Source of the DNA: Flavobacterium psychrotolerans
GTDB taxonomy: Bacteria > Bacteroidota > Bacteroidia > Flavobacteriales > Flavobacteriaceae
Assembly (NCBI RefSeq): GCF_003097635.1
Contig: NZ_QCZI01000004.1
Location: forward strand, 169,034-233,033
Direction of reading: 5' to 3'
DNA: 64,000 nucleotides
Shown here: positions 1 to 8,184 of the stretch, piece after piece
Layout of the letters: each line of letters begins with the position of its first letter
Position numbering within the stretch: the stretch's first letter is position 1
The notes under the pieces: model-generated
Seen by the model: the letters and a program-made list of their open reading frames with translations, nothing else
Database searches by the model: none
What the model was told of the DNA's origin: nothing
Made by a program: the position numbers and the translations under genes

Positions 1-512
1 ATCAAGTAATCAATCCCATCAGGGAAATCTTTTAAAATTTCCAAAGCAGTCGTTCTTTCGTGAACTTCCACATTCGCGGGATTGTCAAATTGCAGGGGCA
101 AGAAAGAATTAGGAATGGACTCGGCTAATTCTTTTGCTTTTTCCACCGCACCAGCCGTTCCTTTTTCTCTTGGCGTCAAGACAAATTCGGCTCCGTAGGC
201 ATTCATAATTTTCCGTCTTTCGATACTCATCGATTCCGGCATTACCAAAATAACCTTGTAACCTTTGACCGCCGCCACCAACGAAAGCCCAATTCCAGTG
301 TTTCCGGAAGTAGGTTCTATGATGACAGAATCTGGGTTCAAAAGTCCTTTTTTCTCGGCATCTTCAATCATCGCCAAAGCGATTCTGTCCTTGATGCTGG
401 CTCCCGGATTTGTTTTTTCCAGTTTAATCCAAACTTTGTTGTTTGGAAACAATTTGTTCAACTTTACGTGAGGGGTGTTCCCTATCGTTTCTAAAATGTT
501 TTCGAATTTCAT
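1..512 (-). CDS. cysteine synthase, PLP-dependent (3' part off the left edge)
   Basis: O-acetylserine sulfhydrylase of the CysK/CysM family, which makes cysteine from O-acetylserine and sulfide in the cytoplasm. The ATG is at 510-512 and about 170 residues are visible; the C-terminal half lies outside the window. The PLP lysine is K41 in NPGASIKDR, and the substrate-loop motif TSGNTG is at residues 68-73, followed by the usual glycine-rich stretch. It lies 131 bp downstream of cysE on the same strand, so the two steps of cysteine synthesis are paired. CysK and CysM cannot be separated from this part alone, and related PLP enzymes such as cystathionine beta-synthase or cysteate synthase are possible but less likely beside cysE. 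Confidence 0.9.
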   Translation of the reverse strand, partial: MKFENILETIGNTPHVKLNKLFPNNKVWIKLEKTNPGASIKDRIALAMIEDAEKKGLLNPDSVIIEPTSGNTGIGLSLVAAVKGYKVILVMPESMSIERRKIMNAYGAEFVLTPREKGTAGAVEKAKELAESIPNSFLPLQFDNPANVEVHERTTALEILKDFPDGIDYL

Positions 513-534
513 AATGATATTTATTTAGTTGTTT

Positions 535-616
535 TGCTGCAAAGGCGCTAAGTCACGAAGTAAAATTGTTGTTTAATATTACTCTAAAGCCTTTGTGGCT
601 TTGTGCCTTCGTGGCA
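535..616. repeat. imperfect inverted repeat of a 'GCCACAAAGGCAC' type element
   Basis: The left arm (about 535-560) and right arm (about 588-616) carry the same sequence in opposite orientation, built on CAAAGGC-CTAAG-CACGAAG. They are separated by about 27 bp between cysE and cysteine synthase. A third related copy lies at 54534-54560. This looks like a dispersed intergenic repeat that can fold into a hairpin in the cysE-cysteine synthase transcript. Confidence 0.5.
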
Positions 617-643
617 CTATTGTTTGTTTTCTTGGTAGTGAAA

Positions 644-1468
644 TTAAATCGAGTAAAAAATAGGTTCCGGAAAAGGATTGTTGTCCTTAATCTTGATTTC
701 GTTTTTGTGATACACCACCGAATTGGACGGAATCGTGTAAGTCAACCAAACGTTCCCACCGATGATGGAATCCCGTCCCACCGTGGTTTGTCCGCCAAGA
801 ATGGTGCTGTTGGCATAAATAATGACGTTGTTTTCAATCGTTGGATGCCTTTTGATGAAGGCTTCTTCTTTTTTTACACTCAAAGCGCCAAGAGTCACTC
901 CTTGATAAATTTGAACATTATCACCAATAACGGCGGTTTCTCCAATCACGATTCCCGTTCCGTGGTCAATGGCAAAATCATCGCCAATTTGTGCCCCGGG
1001 ATGTATTTCGATGCTGGTTTTGCTGTGGGCATATTCCGAAATGGTTCGTGCCAACAATTTTAAATCCTGCCTCCAAATTTGGTTTGAAAACCGATAAATC
1101 GCTATGGCAAAAAATCCGGGATAGGAATACAAAACTTCTTCCAAGGATTTGGCGGCCGGGTCTTTGGCAAAAATAGTCTTGGCATCGTTCAATGCCTTTC
1201 GATGCAAATTGGGCAAGGCCGAAAAAAACGTTTTGGTTTGCTCCAAACTTTTGTCGTTTTTAGGTTCAAAATCCAAAACTAATTCATTGAACTGTATTTC
1301 CAATTCGACAAATTTATTTTCGATAATATTCAAATCAGACAATGATCTGGAGGTGTTGGAAAACAAAACCGTAAACAATTCGTCGATGAATTGATGGATC
1401 GTTTTTTTCTTTGGAAGCACCAAAAAGTTTTGATGTTGTCTCGCTATTTCTTTATAAAATGGGTTCAT
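644..1468 (-). CDS. cysE: serine O-acetyltransferase
   Basis: Transfers acetyl from acetyl-CoA to serine, giving O-acetylserine for the downstream cysteine synthase. The 274-residue protein has an alpha-helical N-terminal half and a C-terminal left-handed beta-helix of hexapeptide repeats from about residue 150, including IHPGAQIGDDFAIDHG, GIVIGETAVIGDNV and a GVTLGALS turn typical of serine acetyltransferases. The length suits the EpsC/long CysE type. It follows the YeiH-type transporter by 28 bp on the same strand and is presumably co-transcribed with it. The family is usually feedback-inhibited by cysteine; nothing in this sequence proves that here. Confidence 0.93.
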   Translation of the reverse strand: MNPFYKEIARQHQNFLVLPKKKTIHQFIDELFTVLFSNTSRSLSDLNIIENKFVELEIQFNELVLDFEPKNDKSLEQTKTFFSALPNLHRKALNDAKTIFAKDPAAKSLEEVLYSYPGFFAIAIYRFSNQIWRQDLKLLARTISEYAHSKTSIEIHPGAQIGDDFAIDHGTGIVIGETAVIGDNVQIYQGVTLGALSVKKEEAFIKRHPTIENNVIIYANSTILGGQTTVGRDSIIGGNVWLTYTIPSNSVVYHKNEIKIKDNNPFPEPIFYSI

Positions 1469-1496
1469 AATTGTGTGTTTTTAAATTAGTGCCAAA

Positions 1497-2759
1497 TCAT
1501 TTTCCGAACAGTAAAAAGGCGATTATGAGCGTAATAACCACATTGAACGACTGCGCTATCAAGAAGGCGTACAACGGTTTTTTGCTGTTGTTGGAGAACA
1601 AATCCTTGAAGTTGGTTTCCAATCCAATACTGGTGAAAGCCAAAGCAAACCAAAGCCCTTGCAAATTCTTCAAACTGTCTTTCACTCCATCCCTGACTTC
1701 TGGAGCAATCAAGAAAGAGAAAATCAAGGAAGCAGCAATAAAACCAATGACAAACTTGGGGAAACGCTCCCAAATCACCTTCAAAGTAGGTTTGGATTCC
1801 ACAGCTTCCGCCGATTTATTTTGGGTATAAGTCCAATAAACCGAAATGGCAAAAGCGGCAATTCCCAACAATACATTTTGAGAGAATTTCACGATTGTGC
1901 TAATTTTCAAGGCGGTTTCGCCCACCAATGAACCCGAAGCCACAACTGCTCCCGTGGTATCGATACTACCGCCTAACCAAGCACCAGTCACTTCTTCGGA
2001 AAAGTGGAAATATTTGGCAATAATGGGCATAAAAATCATCATCGGAATGGCCGTTACCAACACCATCGAAATGACGTAAGACAATTTTTTGGAATCACCT
2101 TTAATGGCACCCGAAGTCGCAATCGCAGCCGAAACGCCACAAATGGAAACCGCACTGGAAATCATCAACGCCAGTTCGTCATCGACTTTCAGTTTTTTAC
2201 ACAACCAAAAAGCAAAATACCAAACCGACAAAACCACCACCAAAGCTTGTATCAATCCCAAAGAACCCGCTTTCAAGATGTCCGAAAAAATGACGCTGGT
2301 TCCCAACAATACCAGCCCTATTTTTACAAAAATCTCGGTGGAAAGTGCTGTCTTAAACCATTCGGGAAGCTTGAAAAAATTACCAATGAACAAACCGATT
2401 ATCAAACTAAAAATCACGGCCTCCAAATTGAGTCCTTTCACGAAAGTGTTTCCGGCAAGAATCAAAGCGACAACGGTCAACAGATAAACTGCTGGAAATC
2501 CCAACAAAAAGTTTTTGACCGATTTCCCCACCAGAAAAATACCAATGCTCCCGATGGAAATAAAATAGACAAATTGAACGAGCAAGGTTTTCAAATTCTC
2601 GAAAGCCAGCACATCACCCACTAAATCTGCTCCGTTGGACCATTTGAATACGGGAACCGTTGGAAGATAAAGAAAAAGAGAAATTCCGATAACCAGGAAA
2701 CCCAGAATGACTACCGTCCAATCTTCGTGAATGCTGAATTGTTTCGTTTTTTGTGACAT
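1497..2759 (-). CDS. YeiH family putative sulfate/sulfur-compound exporter
   Basis: Polytopic inner-membrane protein of 420 residues from the YeiH/UPF0324 (Cons_hypoth698, PSE) family, annotated elsewhere as putative sulfate exporters. About ten hydrophobic segments are visible, with glycine-rich family motifs such as GNFFKLPEW, VKIGLVLLGTSVIF, SAVSICGVSAA and AWLGGSIDTTGAVVA. It sits between FGE (91 bp upstream) and cysE (28 bp downstream), so a role in exporting excess sulfate, sulfite or a related anion released by sulfatase action is plausible. The substrate is inferred from family naming and context, not from the sequence. Confidence 0.85.
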   Translation of the reverse strand: MSQKTKQFSIHEDWTVVILGFLVIGISLFLYLPTVPVFKWSNGADLVGDVLAFENLKTLLVQFVYFISIGSIGIFLVGKSVKNFLLGFPAVYLLTVVALILAGNTFVKGLNLEAVIFSLIIGLFIGNFFKLPEWFKTALSTEIFVKIGLVLLGTSVIFSDILKAGSLGLIQALVVVLSVWYFAFWLCKKLKVDDELALMISSAVSICGVSAAIATSGAIKGDSKKLSYVISMVLVTAIPMMIFMPIIAKYFHFSEEVTGAWLGGSIDTTGAVVASGSLVGETALKISTIVKFSQNVLLGIAAFAISVYWTYTQNKSAEAVESKPTLKVIWERFPKFVIGFIAASLIFSFLIAPEVRDGVKDSLKNLQGLWFALAFTSIGLETNFKDLFSNNSKKPLYAFLIAQSFNVVITLIIAFLLFGK

Positions 2760-2850
2760 TATTTTTAAATTAAAAGATTAAAAAATTGAACGATTAAATG
2801 ATTGTGTTTAAAAAAGTCTGACTGTTGTTTTACCTCCAATAGTTAAATTT

Positions 2851-3933
2851 TCAATCTTTCACGCATCTAAATCCCAAATGACTGCAGGCACTTGTCGTTT
2901 CTCCTTTGCCGCGACTTCCTGCCACGTAGCGAATGCAATATTGGTCGCTGCACAAATAGGAACCACCTCTTTGAACGTGTTTTTCCACTCCCGGTTCTTC
3001 GGGATCCTTGCTGGTTGAAGGACCTGCTGGATTATCACTAGTACTATCTTTATAATAATCGTCTCGGTATAAATCGCTGCACCATTCCCATACATTGCCT
3101 TCCAAATCATAGATTCCAAAAGGGTTTTTCGGAAAAGATTTGACTGGAGCTGCGGCTGCAAAACCGTCTTCGGCCGTGTTGTTGTTTGGGAAAGTTCCTT
3201 GAAAAATATTCGCCACCCATTTACCGTTGGGTTTCAATTCCGTTCCCCAATAATATTTGGTATGCGGTCTTCCCGCTCTGGCGGCAAACTCCCACTCCGC
3301 CTCGGTTGGCAATCGTTTTCCTGCCCATTCGGCATAAGCCTTGGCATCCAAATAACTAACTTGCACAACAGGATTATTTTCGAGTCCCACAATACTACTT
3401 TCCGGTCCTGACGGATGTTGCCAACTCGCTCCCGGAACGTATTGCCACCATTGCTGGATGTTGTCCAATGCCACTTTCTCTGTTGGCGGCACAAATACTG
3501 CCGAACCCGGCACAAGATTTTCCAGCGGAACACCCGGATAATCCTTTGCATCCAATGGTCTTTCAGCGATGGTTATATAATTGGTTGCCTTCACAAAAGC
3601 GGCAAACTGGGCATTTGTTACCTCGTGTTCGTCCATCCAATAGCCTTTGACACTCACTTTGTGAACGGGTTTTGCATCGGGATAATCGTTGGTTCCCATA
3701 CTAAACTCCCCTCCCGAAATCCAAACCATTTCATTGTTTGAAGTAGTCGAATTTTCTTTGGATTTTTTCCCAATGGATTGCAACAACAAGGCTTTTTTGG
3801 AAGTATTAGCCTTGCACATCGCTTCACAGCTGGTTGTAGTAGCAGCAACTAAAACCTTTTTTTCCTGACCAAAAGCGGAATATAAACTAGACAAAATAAA
3901 GGCAACAATTAAACTAATTATTTTTAGGTTCAT
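2851..3933 (-). CDS. formylglycine-generating enzyme (sulfatase-activating), exported
   Basis: SUMF1/FGE-sulfatase domain protein of 360 residues. It has both active-site cysteines of true FGEs: the motif GGSYLC..QYC places them at C328 and C333, matching the human GGSYMCHRSYC site, and the C-terminal SxLGFRC is present. It would oxidise the cysteine of a CxPxR motif to formylglycine, and the arylsulfatase at 6247-8166 has such a motif. The N-terminus (about residues 1-22, ending SAFGQ) is a signal peptide, so maturation appears to occur outside the cytoplasm, unlike the cytosolic FGEs of actinobacteria. A short region with extra cysteines (about residues 36-40) precedes the domain. It is the first gene of the FGE-yeiH-cysE-cysteine synthase operon. 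Confidence 0.92.
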   Translation of the reverse strand: MNLKIISLIVAFILSSLYSAFGQEKKVLVAATTTSCEAMCKANTSKKALLLQSIGKKSKENSTTSNNEMVWISGGEFSMGTNDYPDAKPVHKVSVKGYWMDEHEVTNAQFAAFVKATNYITIAERPLDAKDYPGVPLENLVPGSAVFVPPTEKVALDNIQQWWQYVPGASWQHPSGPESSIVGLENNPVVQVSYLDAKAYAEWAGKRLPTEAEWEFAARAGRPHTKYYWGTELKPNGKWVANIFQGTFPNNNTAEDGFAAAAPVKSFPKNPFGIYDLEGNVWEWCSDLYRDDYYKDSTSDNPAGPSTSKDPEEPGVEKHVQRGGSYLCSDQYCIRYVAGSRGKGETTSACSHLGFRCVKD

Positions 3934-4047
3934 TTATTCAAGTATTGATTTTAATCTCCTTTAACGGGATTAATGTTTTAAAATTCAATGCAAAAAAGGA
4001 AAGCTTTAGACATTTTTAAACTTATTAACTCTATTAATTTTATAGAA

Positions 4048-4077
4048 CAAATATATGTTAAAAATACGAACTACCAA
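4048..4077 (-). promoter_or_regulatory. promoter of the FGE operon with extended shared element
   Basis: Read on the minus strand, a -33 TTGG is followed after 19 bp by a -7 TATATTTG, matching the Bacteroidota consensus TTG-N19-TAnnTTTG. Transcription would start near 4041, leaving a leader of about 108 nt. The spacer is not random: 24 of 30 positions equal those of the susC promoter at 13317-13346, including the run GGTAGTT and the run ATTTTTAA. Confidence 0.75.
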
Positions 4078-4211
4078 ATTTTGGTTTCTGTTTTTTTAAT
4101 TCCATATAGAAATCAAAATCATTACACCATTTAAAAAACTAAAATACAATGAATTAACACCACTATTTTTTTTAAAAAAAATATACAACTGTCACATTTA
4201 AAAACAGACAT

Positions 4212-4257
4212 AAAATAAAAAAGGGACTCCATATCACCACAATATGAAATCCCTTTT
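4212..4257 (-). terminator. terminator of the susC-to-rhodanese operon
   Basis: On the minus strand a hairpin with stem AAAAGGGA/TCCCTTTT (extended by imperfect TCATAT/ATATGG pairing) is followed by a T-rich tract. It lies 39 bp after the stop of the rhodanese-thioredoxin gene and separates that operon from the FGE promoter. Confidence 0.75.
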
Positions 4258-4295
4258 CGGGCAAAAAACTATAAAAGACTCTGGCAATTAAAGTA

Positions 4296-5009
4296 TTATT
4301 TTGGGACTAAAGCCAAATCAACGTCTTTATTCAAATCTCCCAAACCGTCTTTTTTGAAAGCAATTTTACCTTTTTGGTATAAAATCAAGGTAGGGAATAC
4401 ATTAACTGTTTTCAAATCGGCTATCACCTGCGGACTTTCTTCCAAATCAATTTCCACTATTTTTAAATTGATTCCATATTGAGCCCTGATGGTTTCCAAA
4501 ACAGGTTTCACTTTTTTACAAGCCCCACAATAGCGAGAACCTATATCGACCAAAACAATGTTGTTGTCAGCTATGATTTTTTGGTATTCCTCTAAGGATA
4601 ATTTGCTTTTCAAATTGGTGTAAAAAGGCTTTCCTCCCCCTATCCAAGCGGCAATCCCTCCTTCTAAATCGTGTACATTCGAAAAACCGTTTTTCAACAA
4701 TTCTTTGGCTAATTCACCACTTCTTCCTGCTCCAATCGAATAAATAAATACTGGTTTTGATTGGTCCAATGCCGCTACATATTTGGCATAATTCTCCGTT
4801 TGTAAGTAAAAATTAAGTGCTCCATCAATATGGTTCAACGCAAACTCTTCGGGGCTTCGAGCATCAATAATCTGTGGATTTTTTTGGCTTTTTATTTTGG
4901 CATAAAAAGCATCCAAGTGCAATGTGAATGCATTTGGGGTTTGGGCAAAAGCGCCAACTGTTATAAACAAGGCTAGCATTGCGATACTATTTTTTAGAAA
5001 ATTTTTCAT
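4296..5009 (-). CDS. exported rhodanese-thioredoxin fusion protein
   Basis: A 237-residue protein with a signal peptide (residues 1-22, ending GAFAQ), a rhodanese-like domain (about 27-127; IIDARSPEEF and LEGGIAAW are typical) and a thioredoxin-like domain (about 135-237) with a CGAC redox pair at C161/C164. In the rhodanese loop the catalytic cysteine is replaced: the residue aligned with it is S91 in YSIGAGRS, so sulfurtransferase activity by the usual persulfide mechanism is unlikely. The thioredoxin half should still be active in the periplasm. It is the last gene of the sulfatase operon, 52 bp after the hydroxylase, suggesting thiol handling linked to sulfur scavenging. Confidence 0.85.
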   Translation of the reverse strand: MKNFLKNSIAMLALFITVGAFAQTPNAFTLHLDAFYAKIKSQKNPQIIDARSPEEFALNHIDGALNFYLQTENYAKYVAALDQSKPVFIYSIGAGRSGELAKELLKNGFSNVHDLEGGIAAWIGGGKPFYTNLKSKLSLEEYQKIIADNNIVLVDIGSRYCGACKKVKPVLETIRAQYGINLKIVEIDLEESPQVIADLKTVNVFPTLILYQKGKIAFKKDGLGDLNKDVDLALVPK

Positions 5010-5061
5010 CTTTTATGATTTAAAAAGTTAGGTTGTTATGGAGACTCTACCCAATACTCCA

Positions 5062-6054
5062 TTATCTTCTAGCCAATGGACTTCCTTCCTTGCTGGATTT
5101 GAATATTGGCCAAAGCAATTGAGCATACCATTCTTCTTGTTTGTATGATTTTGATCCGTAAGTTTTTGGAAATTGACGTGTAATTATTCCAGTATGAAAT
5201 ATAATGTCCCAGATAAAAAACATGTTTCCAAAATTTCCTTTGTAATTCCCTACTCCATCTCCAGTTGTGTCTGCATGATGCGCATGGTGTGTGGCTGGTG
5301 TCGAAATTACTCTCTCTAAAACCCAAGCAACTGGATGCAAAACTTTGTATTTGTAAAATGGTTTGTCCCAAGCTATGCTCGAATGTGCCGATAAAGTGAT
5401 AATGCTTTTTAAAACAGTCACAAATAAAGCCGGCAATCCCAAGCCAAAATAAGCCAACGTAGCCGTTAGATAAATCTGGGAAAATAATACTGTATATATA
5501 AAATTTTGGCGAGAAGCCATCGCCATCCCCATATATGGAGCTGAATGATGAGTTCTATGAAACAACCATAAAAAAGGAAGTTGGTGATGCAAACGGTGGT
5601 ACCAATATTGGGTCAAATCATCGGCAATGGCAATTAGAAAAAAGCCTCCCCAAAAAGGAACCCATGAAAGTGCGTTTTCAAAATTGGGAACAACTAAAGG
5701 CAATATTTTCAAACTAAAGAAGGCAATTATGGGTGGTAAAAGTAATTTGGGGGCCAAAAAACAAACAATGTCGACTTTACGCTCGCTAGATGTCCATTTG
5801 TTATCATAAAGACCAAAGATGAATTCAATTACACCTAAACCTAGTAAAACGGCTGTTAATCCCCAGGTTTTAAGATGCTCAAAAGCCGGTTGTACAATTT
5901 TTAAGAAAGGTGGCAAACTTACATGACTTTCTAACAATGCCCCATCATTGAACTTAAAATAGAGGTAAATGGCCAATACTGGCAAGGAATAAATTAAAAG
6001 ACTCACGCTGATATCTTTTATTATTTTAATTTTTAAACTTGGATCTATTTGCAT
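5062..6054 (-). CDS. sterol desaturase/fatty acid hydroxylase superfamily membrane enzyme
   Basis: Integral membrane di-iron enzyme of 330 residues. The three histidine clusters are visible: HRLHH at 153-157, HRTHH at 166-170 and HHAHH at 256-260, with several transmembrane segments before and between them. Family members hydroxylate or desaturate lipids, sterols or alkyl chains using O2 and an electron donor. It overlaps nothing but starts only 6 bp after the 39-residue peptide gene, inside the susC-susD-sulfatase operon. This suggests the imported sulfated compound may be lipid-like (a sulfated sterol or alkyl sulfate), but the actual substrate is unknown. Confidence 0.88.
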   Translation of the reverse strand: MQIDPSLKIKIIKDISVSLLIYSLPVLAIYLYFKFNDGALLESHVSLPPFLKIVQPAFEHLKTWGLTAVLLGLGVIEFIFGLYDNKWTSSERKVDIVCFLAPKLLLPPIIAFFSLKILPLVVPNFENALSWVPFWGGFFLIAIADDLTQYWYHRLHHQLPFLWLFHRTHHSAPYMGMAMASRQNFIYTVLFSQIYLTATLAYFGLGLPALFVTVLKSIITLSAHSSIAWDKPFYKYKVLHPVAWVLERVISTPATHHAHHADTTGDGVGNYKGNFGNMFFIWDIIFHTGIITRQFPKTYGSKSYKQEEWYAQLLWPIFKSSKEGSPLARR

Positions 6055-6060
6055 AATTTC

Positions 6061-6180
6061 TTATCTTAAAATTTGATTTACTAATGTTAAACTTCCTGCC
6101 AAAATGATTAGCGGAACCAAAAAAATGATTATCCCAACGACAATTTTTTTTCCTATTATTTGAAAATCTATTAGTTTCAT
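6061..6180 (-). CDS. 39-residue single-span membrane peptide
   Basis: An intact reading frame begins with ATG at 6178-6180 (MKLIDFQIIGKK) and ends with TAA at 6061-6063. Residues about 12-34 form one hydrophobic span (IVVGIIIFLVPLIILAGS), with lysines before it and a short polar tail (NQILR), so a cytoplasmic N-terminus is expected. It lies 66 bp after the sulfatase and 6 bp before the hydroxylase, both on the same strand, which supports co-transcription and perhaps translational coupling. Its function is unknown; it could be a small subunit or stabiliser of the membrane hydroxylase. No strong ribosome binding site is visible, which is normal for this phylum. Confidence 0.6.
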   Translation of the reverse strand: MKLIDFQIIGKKIVVGIIIFLVPLIILAGSLTLVNQILR

Positions 6181-6246
6181 ATATATTATATTTTAAAAGA
6201 ATCAGGTCTTTTATGTTAAAAAAAAGACCTGAATTCTAAATTTTCA

Positions 6247-8166
6247 TTAATGAGTTTCTCCAGGTTTTGTTACTTGTTGAATCAGATCTTGAAGGTTTTT
6301 ACCTTTATTTGTTGCGGTGTTGTGAATTCTTCTGCCATACACATCTTGCCAATCGATTAAGGGATAAAGATTGTTCTCTTTGGCTTGTTCGTCAAACAAT
6401 TTTTTAAGTTCTTCCAATTTTTCAGGATACTTTTTAGCCAAGTTATTGCGCTCGTTAAAATCTTCGTTCAAGTTGTACAATTCCCAAACATCTTTGTCAA
6501 AATTACTAGCCACTGGCACTTCGTTCTTGCCTAATGATTTTTTTACAGCAAAAGAATCCGGAAGATGCGCCGCAGCAGCTTTCCAACCATCTTTGTAAAT
6601 GGCTCTGTTTCCGAAAATATAATAGTATTGTACTTTGTGCAATGATTCGGCTTTGGCATCATTTAGCGAAGCATACAAAGAAGAGCCTTGAATTTTATCT
6701 TGTTTGATTTCACGAATAAATTCTGGGGCTTTGATTCCTGCTATTTCCAATGTGGTAGGAAGAATGTCCGTCACGTGACTGTATTGGTTTCTAATCCCTC
6801 CTTTTTCCTTGATCCCTTTTGGATAATGAATAATCAATGGATTGCGCGTTCCTCCCTCTGAATGTGCATCTTGTTTCCAATTTTTGAAAGGGGCATTGGT
6901 GGCTTGTGCCCAACCTAAAGGAAAATTAGTATTTAGGCCTTTGGCTGTACCAATTTCTCCTATTTTACTCAAATTATCCTGAAGATTTTGCTCATCAGAC
7001 ACGCCTTGGGCAAAAAGATTTTGGCTAATTGTACCTTGCAAAGTTCCTTCTTTGCTGGCTCCATTATCACCAATGGCAACAAAAATCAAGGTGTTGTCCA
7101 ATTGATTGGTCTCTTTCAAATAATTCACGACTCTTCCGATGGCGTGATCCGTATAAGTCAGGTATCCCGCATACACTTCCATGAATCTAGCATACACTTT
7201 CTTTTGGTCTGGTGTTAGTTTTTTCCATTCCGTAATGAGCGGATTGCGTTCCGGCAATATCGCATTAGCAGGAATTACTCCCAATTTCTTTTGGTTGGCC
7301 AATACTTTTTCGCGGTATACATCCCAGCCCTCATCAAATTTTCCTTTGTACTGGTCACTCCACTCTTGTGCTACTTGATGTGGTGCGTGAACAGCTCCCG
7401 GTGCATAATACAAAAAGAATGGTTTTCCTGGTGCTGCCTTTTGTTGTTTGGTAATATAACCAATAGCTTTATCGGTAATTTGATCGGTTAAATGGCGTCC
7501 GTCTGGTTTTACGTGGGCTTGGTCTTCTATCAAATCTGGATTGTATTGATCGGTTTGCGATCCCAAGAAACCAAAGAAATGATCGAATCCTTTTCCGGTT
7601 GGCCAACGGTCAAATGGTCCAGCATCGGTGGCGTCTTCATCGGGAGTTACTCCATATTTACCCACGGCAAAAGTATTATATCCGTTGTCTCTCAAGATTT
7701 CGGCAACAGTTCCTTTGTCCGATGGAATTCTTCCATCCCAACCCGGGAAACCTGCCGATAAAATAGTATGCGAAAAACCACTAACGTGTACTTTTCCTGA
7801 ATTCCTTCCCGTCAATAATGCGGCTCGAGTTGGTGCACAAATGGCTGTGGTGTGAAAATTGGTGTATCGCAACCCATTATTGGCCAAAGCGTCAAAAGTT
7901 GGGGTTTGTATCAAGCCACCAAAAGCACTACTAGCCCCGAATCCCACATCATCCAGCAAAATCCAAACAATATTGGGTGCTCCAGCGGGAGCTTTTACGG
8001 GTTCTGGCCAATATTCTTTAGATTCGGCCAAAGTTTTACCAATAACGCCTTTGTAGTTAGCATCAGGTTTGTTTTGGGAAAAACCAAATTGAGCAACCAG
8101 CAAAGCGGTAAGTAAAAGCCCTTTTTTAGGACTTTTTAATTTTTCATTTTTTTTAAAATTTTTCAT
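6247..8166 (-). CDS. arylsulfatase, Cys-type, exported
   Basis: Sulfatase of the alkaline phosphatase superfamily, 639 residues. The N-terminus has basic residues then a hydrophobic segment ending FGFSQ (about 17-31), a signal peptide. The metal-binding LDD is at residues 71-73 and the formylglycine site CAPTR at 110-114, requiring oxidation of C110 by an FGE such as the one at 2851-3933. Other family signatures include the LTGR that follows and HTAHS-like histidine positions such as GAVHAPH and KQDAHSEGGTRNPLI. It hydrolyses a sulfate ester in the periplasm. It follows susD by 18 bp and is co-transcribed with the outer-membrane importer, so its substrate is likely the imported ligand, which is not identifiable from sequence. 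Confidence 0.95.
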   Translation of the reverse strand: MKNFKKNEKLKSPKKGLLLTALLVAQFGFSQNKPDANYKGVIGKTLAESKEYWPEPVKAPAGAPNIVWILLDDVGFGASSAFGGLIQTPTFDALANNGLRYTNFHTTAICAPTRAALLTGRNSGKVHVSGFSHTILSAGFPGWDGRIPSDKGTVAEILRDNGYNTFAVGKYGVTPDEDATDAGPFDRWPTGKGFDHFFGFLGSQTDQYNPDLIEDQAHVKPDGRHLTDQITDKAIGYITKQQKAAPGKPFFLYYAPGAVHAPHQVAQEWSDQYKGKFDEGWDVYREKVLANQKKLGVIPANAILPERNPLITEWKKLTPDQKKVYARFMEVYAGYLTYTDHAIGRVVNYLKETNQLDNTLIFVAIGDNGASKEGTLQGTISQNLFAQGVSDEQNLQDNLSKIGEIGTAKGLNTNFPLGWAQATNAPFKNWKQDAHSEGGTRNPLIIHYPKGIKEKGGIRNQYSHVTDILPTTLEIAGIKAPEFIREIKQDKIQGSSLYASLNDAKAESLHKVQYYYIFGNRAIYKDGWKAAAAHLPDSFAVKKSLGKNEVPVASNFDKDVWELYNLNEDFNERNNLAKKYPEKLEELKKLFDEQAKENNLYPLIDWQDVYGRRIHNTATNKGKNLQDLIQQVTKPGETH

Positions 8167-8184
8167 TTTTTATCTTTTTATAAA

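Noticed and set aside
566..1063. 165-codon plus-strand frame opposite cysE
   Set aside because: It is antisense to hexapeptide codons of a well-supported gene and has no recognisable domain.
2004..2624. 206-codon plus-strand frame opposite the YeiH-type exporter
   Set aside because: Low-complexity, polar translation typical of a shadow of membrane-protein codons.
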